A stretch of 32,081 nucleotides of DNA from Nitrospina sp. GTDB lineage: Bacteria; Nitrospinota; Nitrospinia; Nitrospinales; VA-1. Where the stretch lies: the NCBI GenBank assembly GCA_018697205.1, contig JABHTG010000032.1, forward strand, positions 1 through 32,081, written 5' to 3'. Made by a program: the position numbers and the translations under genes. Below are positions 1 to 9,543 of this stretch, piece after piece (position 1 is the stretch's first letter; each line of letters begins with the position of its first letter). Under the pieces are notes generated by a model, which ran no database searches, was not told the DNA's origin, and worked only from the letters and a program-made list of their open reading frames with translations.

Positions 1-1253
<1,253 letters not shown>

Positions 1254-1312
1254 TTATTAAGTGAAAATAGGTGTGTTCAAAATTTATTTTTTAAATCGAT
1301 ATGTGGAAAAGA

Positions 1313-1603
1313 CTATTTTTCGATTATGCCGAGAACGTCGTCTTCCCTCATTAGAAGATAATCTTCTCCATCGACTTTAATCTCCGTACCGCCATACTTG
1401 CTATAGAGAACTTTATCACCTACTTTAATCTCTAATTTGATAGGTTTTCCATCATCCCCAACTTTTCCTTTACCAACAGCTTTTACTCGACCTTCAATTG
1501 GTTTTTCTTTGGCAGAATCAGGAATAATAATTCCTCCCTTTTGCACTTCTTTTTCTAAAATAGGTTGAACCATAATGCGATCTTGCAACGGTCTGATATT
1601 CAT
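1313..1603 (-). CDS. groES: Co-chaperonin GroES (10 kDa)
   Basis: Heptameric lid of the GroEL folding chamber. The 96-residue product has normal family length and the expected layout: the N-terminal [14 protein letters not shown] strand, the mobile loop that docks to GroEL around residues 16-32 ([19 protein letters not shown]), the beta-barrel core with [14 protein letters not shown], and the C-terminal [15 protein letters not shown] lies about 8 bases before the ATG. It is the first gene of the operon, with groEL following after 74 bp. Its leader is long and carries CIRCE and two hairpins, annotated separately. Confidence 0.98.
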   Translation of the reverse strand: MNIRPLQDRIMVQPILEKEVQKGGIIIPDSAKEKPIEGRVKAVGKGKVGDDGKPIKLEIKVGDKVLYSKYGGTEIKVDGEDYLLMREDDVLGIIEK

Positions 1604-1650
1604 TCGCTACTCCTTGGTATATAATGATAAACTATGTTGATAACAATGAC

Positions 1651-1718
1651 TTTTGGTCTAATTGAGCAAAAAAAAGACCAAAATAACTCCATAAGTATTT
1701 ATAAAAAAAAGACTTATG
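1651..1718 (-). promoter_or_regulatory. Twin U-loop hairpins in the groESL leader
   Basis: Two perfect inverted repeats lie between CIRCE and the groES ribosome site. The first has arms CATAAGT/ACTTATG at 1690-1696 and 1712-1718; the second has arms TTTTGGTCT/AGACCAAAA at 1651-1659 and 1675-1683. Each encloses a 15-nt loop, and on the transcribed strand both loops contain a run of U. They share the 11-base direct repeat AAAAAAAAGAC (plus strand, 1668-1678 and 1703-1713). The U runs lie inside the loops and not after the stems, so these are not normal intrinsic terminators. They may control messenger stability or translation of groESL; that role is inference. Confidence 0.5.
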
Positions 1719-1757
1719 TTGTTTTTAAGAGTTTTAGAAACGTTATGTTTCATAATA

Positions 1758-1784
1758 TTAGCACTCCTTACAATAGAGTGCCAA
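1758..1784 (-). promoter_or_regulatory. CIRCE operator (HrcA binding site) of groESL
   Basis: The sequence TTAGCACTC-N9-GAGTGCCAA matches the CIRCE consensus TTAGCACTC-N9-GAGTGCTAA with one mismatch in the right arm. CIRCE is the operator of the heat-labile repressor HrcA in many bacteria. It begins two bases downstream of the groESL -10 and so covers the expected transcription start, the normal place for repression. hrcA itself is not in the window. Confidence 0.93.
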
Positions 1785-1785
1785 T

Positions 1786-1816
1786 ATTATAATATAATCG
1801 AAATTCTCAAAAGCAA
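1786..1816 (-). promoter_or_regulatory. groESL promoter
   Basis: On the minus strand a perfect -10 TATAAT occupies 1786-1791, directly upstream of CIRCE. The best -35 I can see is TTGCTT at 1811-1816 with a long 19-bp spacer, so the -35 is weak or differently placed. Transcription from here gives a leader of about 175 nt before groES. The same AT-rich stretch reads TATAAT on the plus strand too (1788-1793 and 1793-1798), so the queF promoter may overlap it. Confidence 0.6.
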
Positions 1817-1843
1817 GGTCACTATTAAATATTTTACAAAATT

Positions 1844-2224
1844 ATGAAAATAAAAACGCTGCACGGTCTAGAAACCTTCAAAAATTCGCATCCAGATAGA
1901 GATTACCAAATTGAAATGGAGTGCCCTGAGTTTACATGCCTATGTCCCAAAACTGGGCAACCAGATTTTGCAGAACTAGAAATCCGCTATGTCCCAGATA
2001 AAATTTGCATTGAATTAAAATCATTGAAGCTATATCTTTGGTCTTTTAGAAATGAGGGCGCATTTCATGAAAAAGTGATCAACAATATTCTTGACGACTT
2101 GGTAAAAGTATCTTCCCCTCGTTGGATGGAAGTAGTTGGAGTATTTAATGTTCGCGGAGGAATTCGTACGACTATAAGTGCTAACTATGAAAGCTCAAAA
2201 AAGAAAACCAAAAAGAAAAAATAG
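1844..2224 (+). CDS. queF: NADPH-dependent 7-cyano-7-deazaguanine (preQ0) reductase QueF, short type
   Basis: Reduces the nitrile of preQ0 to preQ1, the last free-base step of queuosine tRNA modification. The 126-residue protein is the short, single-domain (YkvM-like) class. Its catalytic block [11 protein letters not shown] places the thioimide-forming Cys at residue 34 and the proton-donor Asp at 41. The substrate-binding His75-Glu76 lie exactly 41 and 42 residues after the Cys, as Cys55/Asp62/His96/Glu97 are spaced in the Bacillus subtilis enzyme. The QueF motif is seen as ELKSLKLY at residues 57-64. The tail ends in a lysine-rich run. No clear Shine-Dalgarno precedes the ATG. I see no preQ1 riboswitch in the short leader. 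Other queuosine genes are not in the window. Confidence 0.95.
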   Translation: MKIKTLHGLETFKNSHPDRDYQIEMECPEFTCLCPKTGQPDFAELEIRYVPDKICIELKSLKLYLWSFRNEGAFHEKVINNILDDLVKVSSPRWMEVVGVFNVRGGIRTTISANYESSKKKTKKKK

Positions 2225-2296
2225 CTATAGTAAATATAGGCCCGTATATAAAATTAGGCCGTAGCATTTATTAACTTCAAACCAGCGACTAAAAAA

Positions 2297-2638
2297 TTGC
2301 TAATACGATCTGGAGAATGCCATCAATGTGGCGAGTGTTGCAAAGTCTTGAATATCACAGTGGTTAGAGACGTAACTCTAAATCAACATAGAAGCATTAA
2401 AGAACTTGATCTTTATCTTAGCTACAGAGGAATTCGTCTAGTCGGTGAGGATATTGAACGCAACCAGCTATATTACTCAATCGATATTCCCTGCCAACAA
2501 CTCGGCTCTGGGAATGAATGTAAAGTACACCTCAACATAGAAGCAAAACCACTGCTATGTCATCGTTATCCTACCGAACCAGATAACAGTGAAGAATGTA
2601 GCTACAAATTTGAAGCATCCTCACCGCTAAGGCAATAA
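2297..2638 (+). CDS. YkgJ-like CxxCxxCC metal-binding protein
   Basis: Small protein of the YkgJ/UPF0153 zinc- or iron-chelating cysteine-cluster family; no biochemical role is established that I can name safely. The N-terminal cluster is Cys8, Cys11, Cys14 and Cys15 (CHQCGECC), followed by Cys66, Cys75, Cys88 (LLCHRYP) and Cys101: eight cysteines in about 113 residues. The start is uncertain. The frame contains no internal ATG, so it must begin at a non-ATG codon: TTG at 2297, as drawn, or perhaps ATT at 2270, the only other plausible initiator before the in-frame TAG at 2255. No ribosome site is evident. It follows queF after 72 bp and may be co-transcribed with it. Confidence 0.75.
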   Translation: MLIRSGECHQCGECCKVLNITVVRDVTLNQHRSIKELDLYLSYRGIRLVGEDIERNQLYYSIDIPCQQLGSGNECKVHLNIEAKPLLCHRYPTEPDNSEECSYKFEASSPLRQ

Positions 2639-2682
2639 AATTCAATATTGCCCAATCTAAGCATGAGTGCTAATCTTTTTAG

Positions 2683-3147
2683 ATGAAAAATCTTAATTCT
2701 AGACAAAAACAACGCTTTGTAGATAACAATAATGGAACAATAACTGATTCGCTAACTGAGCTAATATGGCAAGAAGGATATGCTTATAGGGAAACTGGAA
2801 ATTATATTAGTTGGTACAATGCCAGGGACTATATTGAAAAATTAAATGCGCAACAACTCGGAGGATATTCTGACTGGCGACTTCCAAATAAACTTGAAAT
2901 TCAAAGTCTTTATGAAGTGGCACACTCGTTTTTATCGCGTGGAAAGACTTTTATCTTACATATAGATCCAATTTTTGAGTTTGGTTACGGGAGTTGTTTT
3001 TGGACCAAATGTACAAAACTTTCCGCTGCTCTTGGATTCGAATTTGATGCAGGAGACACACACTGGTATCCCCAAAGCAGTATCTCTGGAACAGTACGAG
3101 CAGTCAGACTAAGTAGCAATCCAACAATTCTGATAAAAAACCGGTAA
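2683..3147 (+). CDS. DUF1566 (Lcl-like) domain protein
   Basis: A 154-residue protein that is essentially one DUF1566 domain, a C-type-lectin-like fold often found in secreted or surface proteins. Family landmarks in order: RFVDNNNGTITDSLTELIWQ (residues 11-30), a tryptophan-containing helix (SWYNARDYIEKLN), GGYSDWRLPNKLEIQSLYE (about 60-78), the tryptophan of FWTKCTKL and a closing GTVRAVRLS. No signal peptide is visible, which is odd because most family members are exported. It starts 44 bp after the YkgJ-like gene. The ligand and role are unknown. Confidence 0.8.
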   Translation: MKNLNSRQKQRFVDNNNGTITDSLTELIWQEGYAYRETGNYISWYNARDYIEKLNAQQLGGYSDWRLPNKLEIQSLYEVAHSFLSRGKTFILHIDPIFEFGYGSCFWTKCTKLSAALGFEFDAGDTHWYPQSSISGTVRAVRLSSNPTILIKNR

Positions 3148-3175
3148 AAGAATAAGCCAAAAAACTATCTACTAA

Positions 3176-3478
3176 ATGAATACAAAAAATAAAATAGTCT
3201 GCGAAGAGGGTTTCCGAAAAGAAAAAGCAAAGGGAAGAAAATTACGCCAGTCACAATGGTGGAAAGAAAAAATTTCTAAAGGTTTTTGTCATTATTGCGG
3301 TGGTAAATTTATCCCACCTAATTTGACTATGGATCACATAGTCCCCATAGCTAGAGGAGGGAAAAGTAATAAAGGCAATGTTGTTCCATCTTGCAAGAAA
3401 TGCAATACAACTAAAAAATACTACACATCAGCTGAGATTATCCTCCGTGAGAAAATGGGCACAGATATTAAATTCTAA
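3176..3478 (+). CDS. Small stand-alone HNH endonuclease
   Basis: A 100-residue protein built around one HNH nuclease domain. Zinc knuckles are CHYC (Cys38, Cys41) and CKKC (Cys73, Cys76); the ββα-metal core has Asp53-His54 (MDHIVPIARGG) and Asn68 (KGNVVPSCKKCN). All expected catalytic and zinc residues are present, so it is probably active as a metal-dependent nuclease. The N-terminus is basic, with no further DNA-recognition domain. Such genes occur as free-standing nucleases near mobile DNA and also as ordinary chromosomal genes. I see no terminal repeats, methyltransferase or immunity partner beside it. It follows the DUF1566 gene after 28 bp. Confidence 0.85.
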   Translation: MNTKNKIVCEEGFRKEKAKGRKLRQSQWWKEKISKGFCHYCGGKFIPPNLTMDHIVPIARGGKSNKGNVVPSCKKCNTTKKYYTSAEIILREKMGTDIKF

Positions 3479-3636
3479 GTTTAAGAAAAAATATTACTAA
3501 AAACAACTGGCTAATCTAAGTTACTGCTTTTCTAAAGTTGCCTTAATGCTATCTTCATAACTGAGCATATAAAACGACTCAAAGAAAAGAAAAACAATAG
3601 CACTTATAAATTCTTAAAAGTTGATTAGGATTTTCT

Positions 3637-4278
3637 TTAAGTGGGAATATTAGTGCCTGCAGGAGCTGCGGTAGGTTTAAGTGTCATGTTAGGTTTTTCT
3701 TTTTCAACCTTATCTCTATTTTCACATAAAATAATTATATGGTAGCCTAACTTAGTTTTAATCGGTTCTGGGATAACATGTTTTTTAGATCTCATAATAA
3801 CGTCAAGCAACTCTGAAGTGACTATCTCTTCTTTTTTTATTTCTAAAGCGCCATATTTTATTGACTGTTGAGTATTCATACCTTGACAGAGCCAGCCTAA
3901 ATCCCCCCCAAGAACCTTAGTCGAGCATGTGCTATATTTTTTAGCAATACGAATAAAGTAATTTTCTACCTTTTCTTGGTCATGGAAAGGCTTATCAGGA
4001 TCCTCAATAGGTTCAGAATCTAGTTCCTTCTGAAAATCAACAAGAGCCTGACGAAAAATATTAGCAGATTCAAGGGTTGAGACTCTAATGTGTCGAGCAC
4101 GGTATTCTTGCGGTTTATCGCTTTTCTTTACGAGTTTTTTAGGGACAAAAGCTTTTCTTATTTTTGGCTTAGGCTTAGGCTTGACATCAGTATCCTCTTC
4201 AACCTTAGGTTCATTTGCCGTTTTGTCCCTTTGATAAACTGCTTTATCCGGTTCTTTTGGTTGCTCTGTATTAGACAT
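3637..4278 (-). CDS. Parvulin-like (PpiC/rotamase) domain protein, probably cytoplasmic
   Basis: The parvulin domain spans about residues 58-188. Its marks are the opening RARHIRVSTLESANIFRQAL, the core AKKYSTCSTKVLGGDLGWL and the closing PIKTKLGYHIIILCENR, which match the family patterns for peptidyl-prolyl isomerases. The first 57 residues form a low-complexity charged arm rich in Lys, Pro and Glu with a KPKPKPK run, and the C-terminal 20 residues are Pro/Ala/Thr-rich. No signal peptide is visible, unlike the exported SurA/PrsA proteins. It follows the HAD gene after 48 bp on the same strand, so the two may form an operon. Isomerase activity is inferred from the family; the client is unknown. 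Confidence 0.8.
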   Translation of the reverse strand: MSNTEQPKEPDKAVYQRDKTANEPKVEEDTDVKPKPKPKIRKAFVPKKLVKKSDKPQEYRARHIRVSTLESANIFRQALVDFQKELDSEPIEDPDKPFHDQEKVENYFIRIAKKYSTCSTKVLGGDLGWLCQGMNTQQSIKYGALEIKKEEIVTSELLDVIMRSKKHVIPEPIKTKLGYHIIILCENRDKVEKEKPNMTLKPTAAPAGTNIPT

Positions 4279-4326
4279 AGTCTTTTAACTAAAAATGTAA
4301 ATAAAATATTTGTTTATATAACAGCT

Positions 4327-5169
4327 TTATTCAAAAAGTGACTCTAGGTATAAAATCACTCCTTGATCAATGTTGCTTGAAATCACACGATCAGCTAAAG
4401 ATTTTACTTCAGGCAACGCGTTTTGCATAGCAATAGAATATCCTGCGACCCTAAACATATCTAAATCATTCAGATAGTCACCGAAAACCACTGTATTGGA
4501 TATTGGGATACTAAGATGCTCAACCATATGCGTTAACATCTTTCCCTTATTTGCTTCTTGATGGAAGCTTTGTAGCCAACAAAATTCAGGGTTCGAAACA
4601 TCGGGCGCAAAATAAATATTCAACTCATTTTCATATAAAGATTTTAGTTTAGCATTAACCGGCTCGAGAGCTTCTTGTGTATCAATTAAAAGAAACCCAG
4701 ATATATGCTCAGAAATCGGGAAAGAAAAACTATCTACTTTATGCGCTCTTTGCTCAGAAGAAATGATATCAAGATATGCCTGCGCCCCCAAATTATTGAT
4801 TCTTCTAAAGTAAACTAAATGTTTATCACCATAGGTATAAATAAAAGGTTCAATATTATGACCATCAGCTATGGAAATCATTTTATTAATAATATCCACA
4901 GATATGAAGTCGGAAAATAGTAGATTCGTCCCAGTATGAAATTCTGTTAAATATACTCCGTTAAACAAGATAACAGGATGTTTAAGATTAAGACCTTTCA
5001 ATAAAGGATAAGCAGAATCATAATTTCGAGCAGTTGCAATTGTAAAGTTTAGTCCTTTATCAATAAGCTTATTCAACCTTTTGATTGAATCTGCAGGCAG
5101 CCGTCCCTCCTCATCAAGGAGAGTGCCATCAAGGTCTGAAATATAAAGAAGCTTTTTAGCGTTGGTCAT
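4327..5169 (-). CDS. Cof-type HAD-superfamily hydrolase
   Basis: Haloacid-dehalogenase phosphatase of the Cof (IIB) class, 280 residues, normal length. Motif I is ISDLDGTLLD, with nucleophile Asp12 and acid-base Asp14. Motif II is the threonine of FTIATAR, the conserved lysine is in EANKGKML, and motif IV is FGDYLNDLDMF, which binds magnesium. The capping domain fills the middle third. The C-terminal block MQNALPEVKSLADRV is typical of Cof proteins. Relatives dephosphorylate sugar phosphates, FMN or pyridoxal phosphate, and the substrate cannot be predicted here. It starts a two-gene minus-strand unit with the parvulin-like gene. The 186 bp upstream separate it from the divergent DUF547 gene. 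Confidence 0.93.
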   Translation of the reverse strand: MTNAKKLLYISDLDGTLLDEEGRLPADSIKRLNKLIDKGLNFTIATARNYDSAYPLLKGLNLKHPVILFNGVYLTEFHTGTNLLFSDFISVDIINKMISIADGHNIEPFIYTYGDKHLVYFRRINNLGAQAYLDIISSEQRAHKVDSFSFPISEHISGFLLIDTQEALEPVNAKLKSLYENELNIYFAPDVSNPEFCWLQSFHQEANKGKMLTHMVEHLSIPISNTVVFGDYLNDLDMFRVAGYSIAMQNALPEVKSLADRVISSNIDQGVILYLESLFE

Positions 5170-5225
5170 AAAGTATACTTAATTAATGTATGGTTCATTT
5201 TTATAGTTTTTTGCGTTATCTTAAA

Positions 5226-5256
5226 TTGACTTTTAAATATAACATTATGCTGTAAT
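5226..5256 (+). promoter_or_regulatory. Possible promoter of the DUF547 gene
   Basis: TTGACT at 5226-5231 is followed, after a long 19-bp spacer, by TGTAAT at 5251-5256. The TGC immediately before gives an extended -10 (TGCTGTAAT). The long spacer makes this tentative. It would give a leader of about 90 nt. Confidence 0.3.
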
Positions 5257-5355
5257 GGAGTCACTCAGATAAGTATTTTCTAAATTGAGCTTATTAAATA
5301 ACCTTGAATAACACAACTATCTACTACAAAAATTTTTAATCAAAACAACCAATTC

Positions 5356-6144
5356 ATGTCAACCCAAGGTTCCCTAATAAATAAGTTTTTAAAGTTTTTT
5401 TTAATACCGCTTTTTTTTCTAGTTAGCTCTACAAATGTGCAAGCTTTTGATTTTTCGGATTGGGATCTAATTTTAAAAAAATATATTAAGTCAGGCTTAG
5501 TGGAAGGAGTTAGCATTAATACCGTAGCTTATGGGGAGTTAATGAAGGATCCTATCTTTCATCGACTAGTAAACAACCTTAAGATTTCACCCCTATCAAG
5601 ACTTACGACAAAAGATGAAAAATTAGCCTTTTGGATAAATGTCTATAATATTTTTGCCGTTAAAGTTGTTACCGACAACTACCCATTAAGCAGCATCAAA
5701 GATGTTGGTGGACTATTTAAATCTGTTTGGAAAATTAGAGCAGGAACCGTTAACCGTAAAGAATATTCTTTAGGTGAAATAGAACATGGAATTCTTCGTA
5801 AAATTGGAGACCCTCGAATCCATAGCGCTATAGTTTGTGCATCTATAAGTTGTCCTGACCTTTCAATTGAAGTTTACAAGTCAGAAAAAATTGACTACCA
5901 ACTGGATCTACAAATGAGAAAATTTTTAGCTAATCCAAATAAAGGCATGAGAATTGAGGATAATAAACCTCTAAAAATCTTCCTTTCACCTATCTTTGAT
6001 TGGTTTGCGGATGATTTTGAGTCAAGGGGTGGAGTCCTAAATTTTATAAAACCTTATGTTTTACCAGAGTATAAGAGCGCATTAAATAACCTAGAATACT
6101 CTATTTTATATATGGATTATAACTGGTCAATCAATGGCAGTTAA
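5356..6144 (+). CDS. Exported DUF547 protein
   Basis: A 262-residue protein with a signal peptide: basic MSTQGSLINKFLK, a hydrophobic core to about residue 25, and a likely cleavage site after VQA at residue 30. The rest is a DUF547 domain, recognised by LAFWINVYNIFAVKVV, KSVWKIRAGTVNRKEYSLGEIEH, the ILRKIGDPRIHSAIVCASISCPDLS block and the late LSPIFDWFADDF. The two Cys of CASISC are typical of the family. It is probably periplasmic or outer-membrane associated; the biochemical role of DUF547 is not established. It lies alone on the plus strand, convergent with ftsZ 42 bp away, and is not part of the dcw unit. No clear ribosome site is seen before the ATG. Confidence 0.85.
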   Translation: MSTQGSLINKFLKFFLIPLFFLVSSTNVQAFDFSDWDLILKKYIKSGLVEGVSINTVAYGELMKDPIFHRLVNNLKISPLSRLTTKDEKLAFWINVYNIFAVKVVTDNYPLSSIKDVGGLFKSVWKIRAGTVNRKEYSLGEIEHGILRKIGDPRIHSAIVCASISCPDLSIEVYKSEKIDYQLDLQMRKFLANPNKGMRIEDNKPLKIFLSPIFDWFADDFESRGGVLNFIKPYVLPEYKSALNNLEYSILYMDYNWSINGS

Positions 6145-6186
6145 TGCTAAAAAAACCTGCACCCCCTATTAAAAAATGATACGTTT

Positions 6187-7350
6187 TTAGTCTGCATGCT
6201 TTCTCAAAAATGTTGGTACATCGAAGTTTGTTGACGGATCCAACGATTCTGGATTTTCATCTTTAATTTCACTTGCCAGACTCTTAAGGTGTCGATACCG
6301 ATTATCCCCAACAGCCAGAGGGAGTATTACATCCATGTTATCCGGTTTTTTCTTCAAAGTAACTTGAGGCGGTTTCTCTGGTTCAGCTTGCATTTCGAAC
6401 CCTGTTGCTATTACAGTAACTCGCATCTGTCCTTCCATGTTATCACTATTAACCGTACCAAAAATTATATTAGCATCCTCGTGAGCAGTTTGAGTAATAA
6501 GGGTTGCAGCTTCATCTACCTCAGCTAGAGTCATATCGTCACCGCCAGTAATATTGATAAGAATTTGTCTAGCTCCATCAATATTAGCATCATCAAGAAG
6601 AGGACTGGAAATTGCTTTTTCTGCTGCTTCAATTGCTCTATTTTCTCCAGCTGCACTCCCACTTCCCATAATTGCTTTACCCATATTACCCATTATTGTT
6701 TTTACATCAGCAAAGTCTAAATTGACTAATCCAGGAATAACAATTAAATCGGAAATGCTACCTACGGCTTGCTGTAAAACATCATCAACTATTCCAAATG
6801 CGTTAGTTAAGGGAGTTTGCTTACCAACAAAACTTAATAGCTTTTGATTGGGAATTACTATTAGTGTATCGATAGCGTTTTTCAGTTCTCTAATTCCAGC
6901 TTCGGCTTGAATCATCCGCCTTTTACCTTCAAACGAAAACGGTTTTGTCACAACTCCAACAGTAAGCGCTCCTACTTCACGTGCAATACGTGCAATGGTT
7001 GGAGCAGCACCCGTTCCAGTTCCACCACCCATTCCAGCAGTAATAAATACCATATCTGCTCCATCAAGCATATTTCGAATATGTTCCTCGCTCTCCTCGG
7101 CTGCAAGCTGTCCTGTTTCTGGACTTGCTCCAGCTCCCAATCCTCGCATTAAGCTACCACCCAATTGAATTTGCTCTGTGCATGGGGATGCCTCCAATGA
7201 TTGGATATCTGTATTTGCTACTATAAAATCTACACCCATGGTATGCTTACGTACCATTGAATTGACGGCGTTTGTTCCACCTCCACCTACACCAATGACT
7301 TTGATGGAAGCAGAATATTCATTATTTGTATCAAACTCTATTAGATCCAT
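6187..7350 (-). CDS. ftsZ: Cell division tubulin homologue FtsZ
   Basis: GTPase that polymerises into the Z ring at midcell and recruits the divisome. The 387-residue protein shows the nucleotide-binding [11 protein letters not shown] (about residues 20-30), the tubulin signature [11 protein letters not shown] (107-117) and the synergy loop [13 protein letters not shown] (about 208-220). It then has a flexible linker and the conserved C-terminal peptide [11 protein letters not shown] that binds FtsA and ZipA-type partners. AGGAG lies 7 bases before the ATG. It is the last gene of the dcw cluster, 17 bp after ftsA. I see no strong GC-rich terminator in the 42 bp before the convergent DUF547 gene. 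Confidence 0.99.
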   Translation of the reverse strand: MDLIEFDTNNEYSASIKVIGVGGGGTNAVNSMVRKHTMGVDFIVANTDIQSLEASPCTEQIQLGGSLMRGLGAGASPETGQLAAEESEEHIRNMLDGADMVFITAGMGGGTGTGAAPTIARIAREVGALTVGVVTKPFSFEGKRRMIQAEAGIRELKNAIDTLIVIPNQKLLSFVGKQTPLTNAFGIVDDVLQQAVGSISDLIVIPGLVNLDFADVKTIMGNMGKAIMGSGSAAGENRAIEAAEKAISSPLLDDANIDGARQILINITGGDDMTLAEVDEAATLITQTAHEDANIIFGTVNSDNMEGQMRVTVIATGFEMQAEPEKPPQVTLKKKPDNMDVILPLAVGDNRYRHLKSLASEIKDENPESLDPSTNFDVPTFLRKHAD

Positions 7351-7367
7351 TTTTTTCTCCTGATAAA

Positions 7368-8600
7368 TTAAAAGAATTCTTCAGCCCAGTCTTTCATTCG
7401 ACTAAAAATTTTATCAAATAAGTGGCGACCTTCTAGCTCACGTGTTTTTCCGGCTTTGACACTTTTCATCCCATATTGAATTAAGCCTGTGCTAGTTGCA
7501 TACATTGGACTACTTACAACATCGACTAAACCTCCCAGATTAGCAGGAACCCCGACACGAACTGGGAGTTGAAAAATTTCTTCCGCTAACTCTCCCATTC
7601 CTGGTAAACTTGAAGCTCCTCCTGTGAGAACAACTCCTGAAGATACAATGTCACGAAATCCAGAAACATTTATTTCATGATTCAACATTTCAAACATTTC
7701 TTTTGCGCGCGCTTCTAAAATCTCGCTCAAAATTTGTCGCGAAACAGCGCGAGCTTCTCTTCCCCCAACACTTGAAACCTCTATAGTTTCATCTTCTGCT
7801 ACCAATGCAGAAAGGGCACACCCATATGCATGTTTTATTTTTTCTGCTTCTTGATTCGGTGTACGCAATCCAATTGCTATATCATTTGTCATTTGAGCAC
7901 CAGCTATTGTCAAAACATATGTGTGCTTAATTGCTTCTTGATAGAAAATTGCCAAATCAGATGTACCGCCTCCGATATCAATCATAGCAACCCCAAGCTC
8001 CCTTTCATCAGAAGAGAGAACGGATTCACTTGAAGCTAACTGTTCTAAAACTATATCCTGAACGCTTAGCCCTGCTTTGTTAACACACCTTACAATATTT
8101 TGCGCTGATGTAACTGCGGCGGTTACAATATGGACCTTTGCTTCTAGACGTATGCCTGACATACCTAAGGGAGTTTTAATTCCATCTTGACTATCTACAA
8201 TATATTCCTGCGGTAAAACATGAATAACCTCCCTATCGAGAGGAATAGCAATAGCCTTCGCCGCATCTATTACCCTGTCCACATCTTTTTGAGTAATTTC
8301 TTTACCCTGAGCAGCAACAATTCCGTGGCTATTTAAACTATTAATATGACCACCAGCAATACCAACAAACACTGAATCAATTTCACACCCTGCCATTAAC
8401 TCCGCTTCTTCTACCGCGTTTTTTATGGATTCTACTGTGCTATCTATATTTACTACGACACCTTTACGTAAGCCACGCGAAGGGTATTGTCCCAACCCGA
8501 TGATATCTACTTGGTTATTGTGGCTAATTTCACCAATGATGCAGCAGATTTTTGTTGTCCCAATATCGAGACCTACTACGTAATTATTTTTCTTGGACAT
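7368..8600 (-). CDS. ftsA: Cell division actin-like protein FtsA
   Basis: Actin/Hsp70-fold ATPase that tethers FtsZ to the membrane and signals to the divisome. Seen in its 410 residues are phosphate-1 [16 protein letters not shown], the 1C domain following it, phosphate-2 [14 protein letters not shown], and the adenosine motif [13 protein letters not shown]. The C-terminal amphipathic helix ([16 protein letters not shown]) is the membrane-targeting sequence. AAGGGAG precedes the ATG by about 9 bases. It sits in the canonical ftsQ-ftsA-ftsZ order. Confidence 0.98.
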   Translation of the reverse strand: MSKKNNYVVGLDIGTTKICCIIGEISHNNQVDIIGLGQYPSRGLRKGVVVNIDSTVESIKNAVEEAELMAGCEIDSVFVGIAGGHINSLNSHGIVAAQGKEITQKDVDRVIDAAKAIAIPLDREVIHVLPQEYIVDSQDGIKTPLGMSGIRLEAKVHIVTAAVTSAQNIVRCVNKAGLSVQDIVLEQLASSESVLSSDERELGVAMIDIGGGTSDLAIFYQEAIKHTYVLTIAGAQMTNDIAIGLRTPNQEAEKIKHAYGCALSALVAEDETIEVSSVGGREARAVSRQILSEILEARAKEMFEMLNHEINVSGFRDIVSSGVVLTGGASSLPGMGELAEEIFQLPVRVGVPANLGGLVDVVSSPMYATSTGLIQYGMKSVKAGKTRELEGRHLFDKIFSRMKDWAEEFF

Positions 8601-8640
8601 ACATCCACTCCCTTTCCAGGTTTATGTCTTTATATTTTTT

Positions 8641-9534
8641 TTAAAATTTTTCCTTAACTTTTTTTCGATGTTTCACAACAATCTTGTTGCTAAAAGACAA
8701 ATCAATGTAGTTCAAATCGTATTCATTTTTTTCTATTGCGCCCAGTGCTAAAACTAGATTTTTAAAATTTTCATTTACTATTTCTGGTCGTATATGAACC
8801 TTGATATCATGATTATGTGTGGAAAAGGTAACTCTAGACTTATTGCTAATATGAACATTTTCGATTGGTTTTTTTTCGAATATTGATAGTTGATTAAGAC
8901 TATGCATTATGTGTAATCCATTAATTATTTCTTCGTCAGCCACATTACTCCCGAGTTTAATGTTTTTCGCATTAATACCTGTTATAAAAGGAAGCTGGTT
9001 GACACCTTCTACTTCTTTCCCCAATAAAACCCCAAAGTTGTCCATAACATATATTTGTTCTAATTGAATTTTAGCAAATGGAGTCCTCTCCTTAATCAAA
9101 ATATTAATCTCTTGAGGAAAAACCTTTCTCGCTGATGCGGACTCTACCCACGGGTGCTCGACCAGTCTTTGAGAGATTTTATCAAGTTCAAGTTGAAATA
9201 TATTTTCTCCAATTATAGAACCAATCCATAAATTTAATTCTTCCTTAGATAATTGTTTATGACCAACTAAGATTATTCGGTTAACATCAAATTGAGGTGA
9301 CTGCGTGATAAACCTATATCCCGAGAAAAGTCCATAAGAAAAGGCAAACAACAAAACAACCTTTGACAATCCAGTTATTAACGTTAAAAAAATATAACTC
9401 AAATCTAAATTCGATATTCCCCTTTTTAGTTTTTTTCCAGAGAATATATTTTTCTTTCGTTTTTTACTTCGACGAGTATCCTTCTGCTTCCAAGCCGCTA
9501 CTAAATTTTTTTCCTGCAACAATGCTAATTCCAT
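8641..9534 (-). CDS. ftsQ: Cell division protein FtsQ
   Basis: Bitopic inner-membrane protein that links early and late divisome proteins through FtsL and FtsB. The 297 residues comprise a very basic cytoplasmic arm (KQKDTRRSKKRKK), one membrane helix around residues 50-76, a POTRA domain beginning FDVNRIILVGHKQLSKEEL, and the FtsQ/DivIB domain with HPWVESASARKVFPQEINILIKER. Sequence divergence is normal for this family; the order ddl-ftsQ-ftsA supports the call. The ribosome site AAGGATG overlaps the end of ddl, 9 bp upstream. FtsB is not encoded in the window. Confidence 0.94.
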   Translation of the reverse strand: MELALLQEKNLVAAWKQKDTRRSKKRKKNIFSGKKLKRGISNLDLSYIFLTLITGLSKVVLLFAFSYGLFSGYRFITQSPQFDVNRIILVGHKQLSKEELNLWIGSIIGENIFQLELDKISQRLVEHPWVESASARKVFPQEINILIKERTPFAKIQLEQIYVMDNFGVLLGKEVEGVNQLPFITGINAKNIKLGSNVADEEIINGLHIMHSLNQLSIFEKKPIENVHISNKSRVTFSTHNHDIKVHIRPEIVNENFKNLVLALGAIEKNEYDLNYIDLSFSNKIVVKHRKKVKEKF

Positions 9535-9543
9535 AATATTTTT

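Noticed and set aside
1785-1843. Possible preQ1 riboswitch before queF
   Set aside because: The short leader has no recognisable preQ1 aptamer hairpin or conserved A-rich tail; queF has CIRCE-side promoter sequence there instead.
3176-3478. HNH gene as part of a homing element or toxin-immunity pair
   Set aside because: No intron, terminal repeats, delivery domain or adjacent immunity gene is visible, so only a stand-alone nuclease is supported.
6145-6186. Terminator between the DUF547 gene and ftsZ
   Set aside because: Only A/T runs with no stable GC-containing stem are seen, so I could not support an intrinsic terminator.
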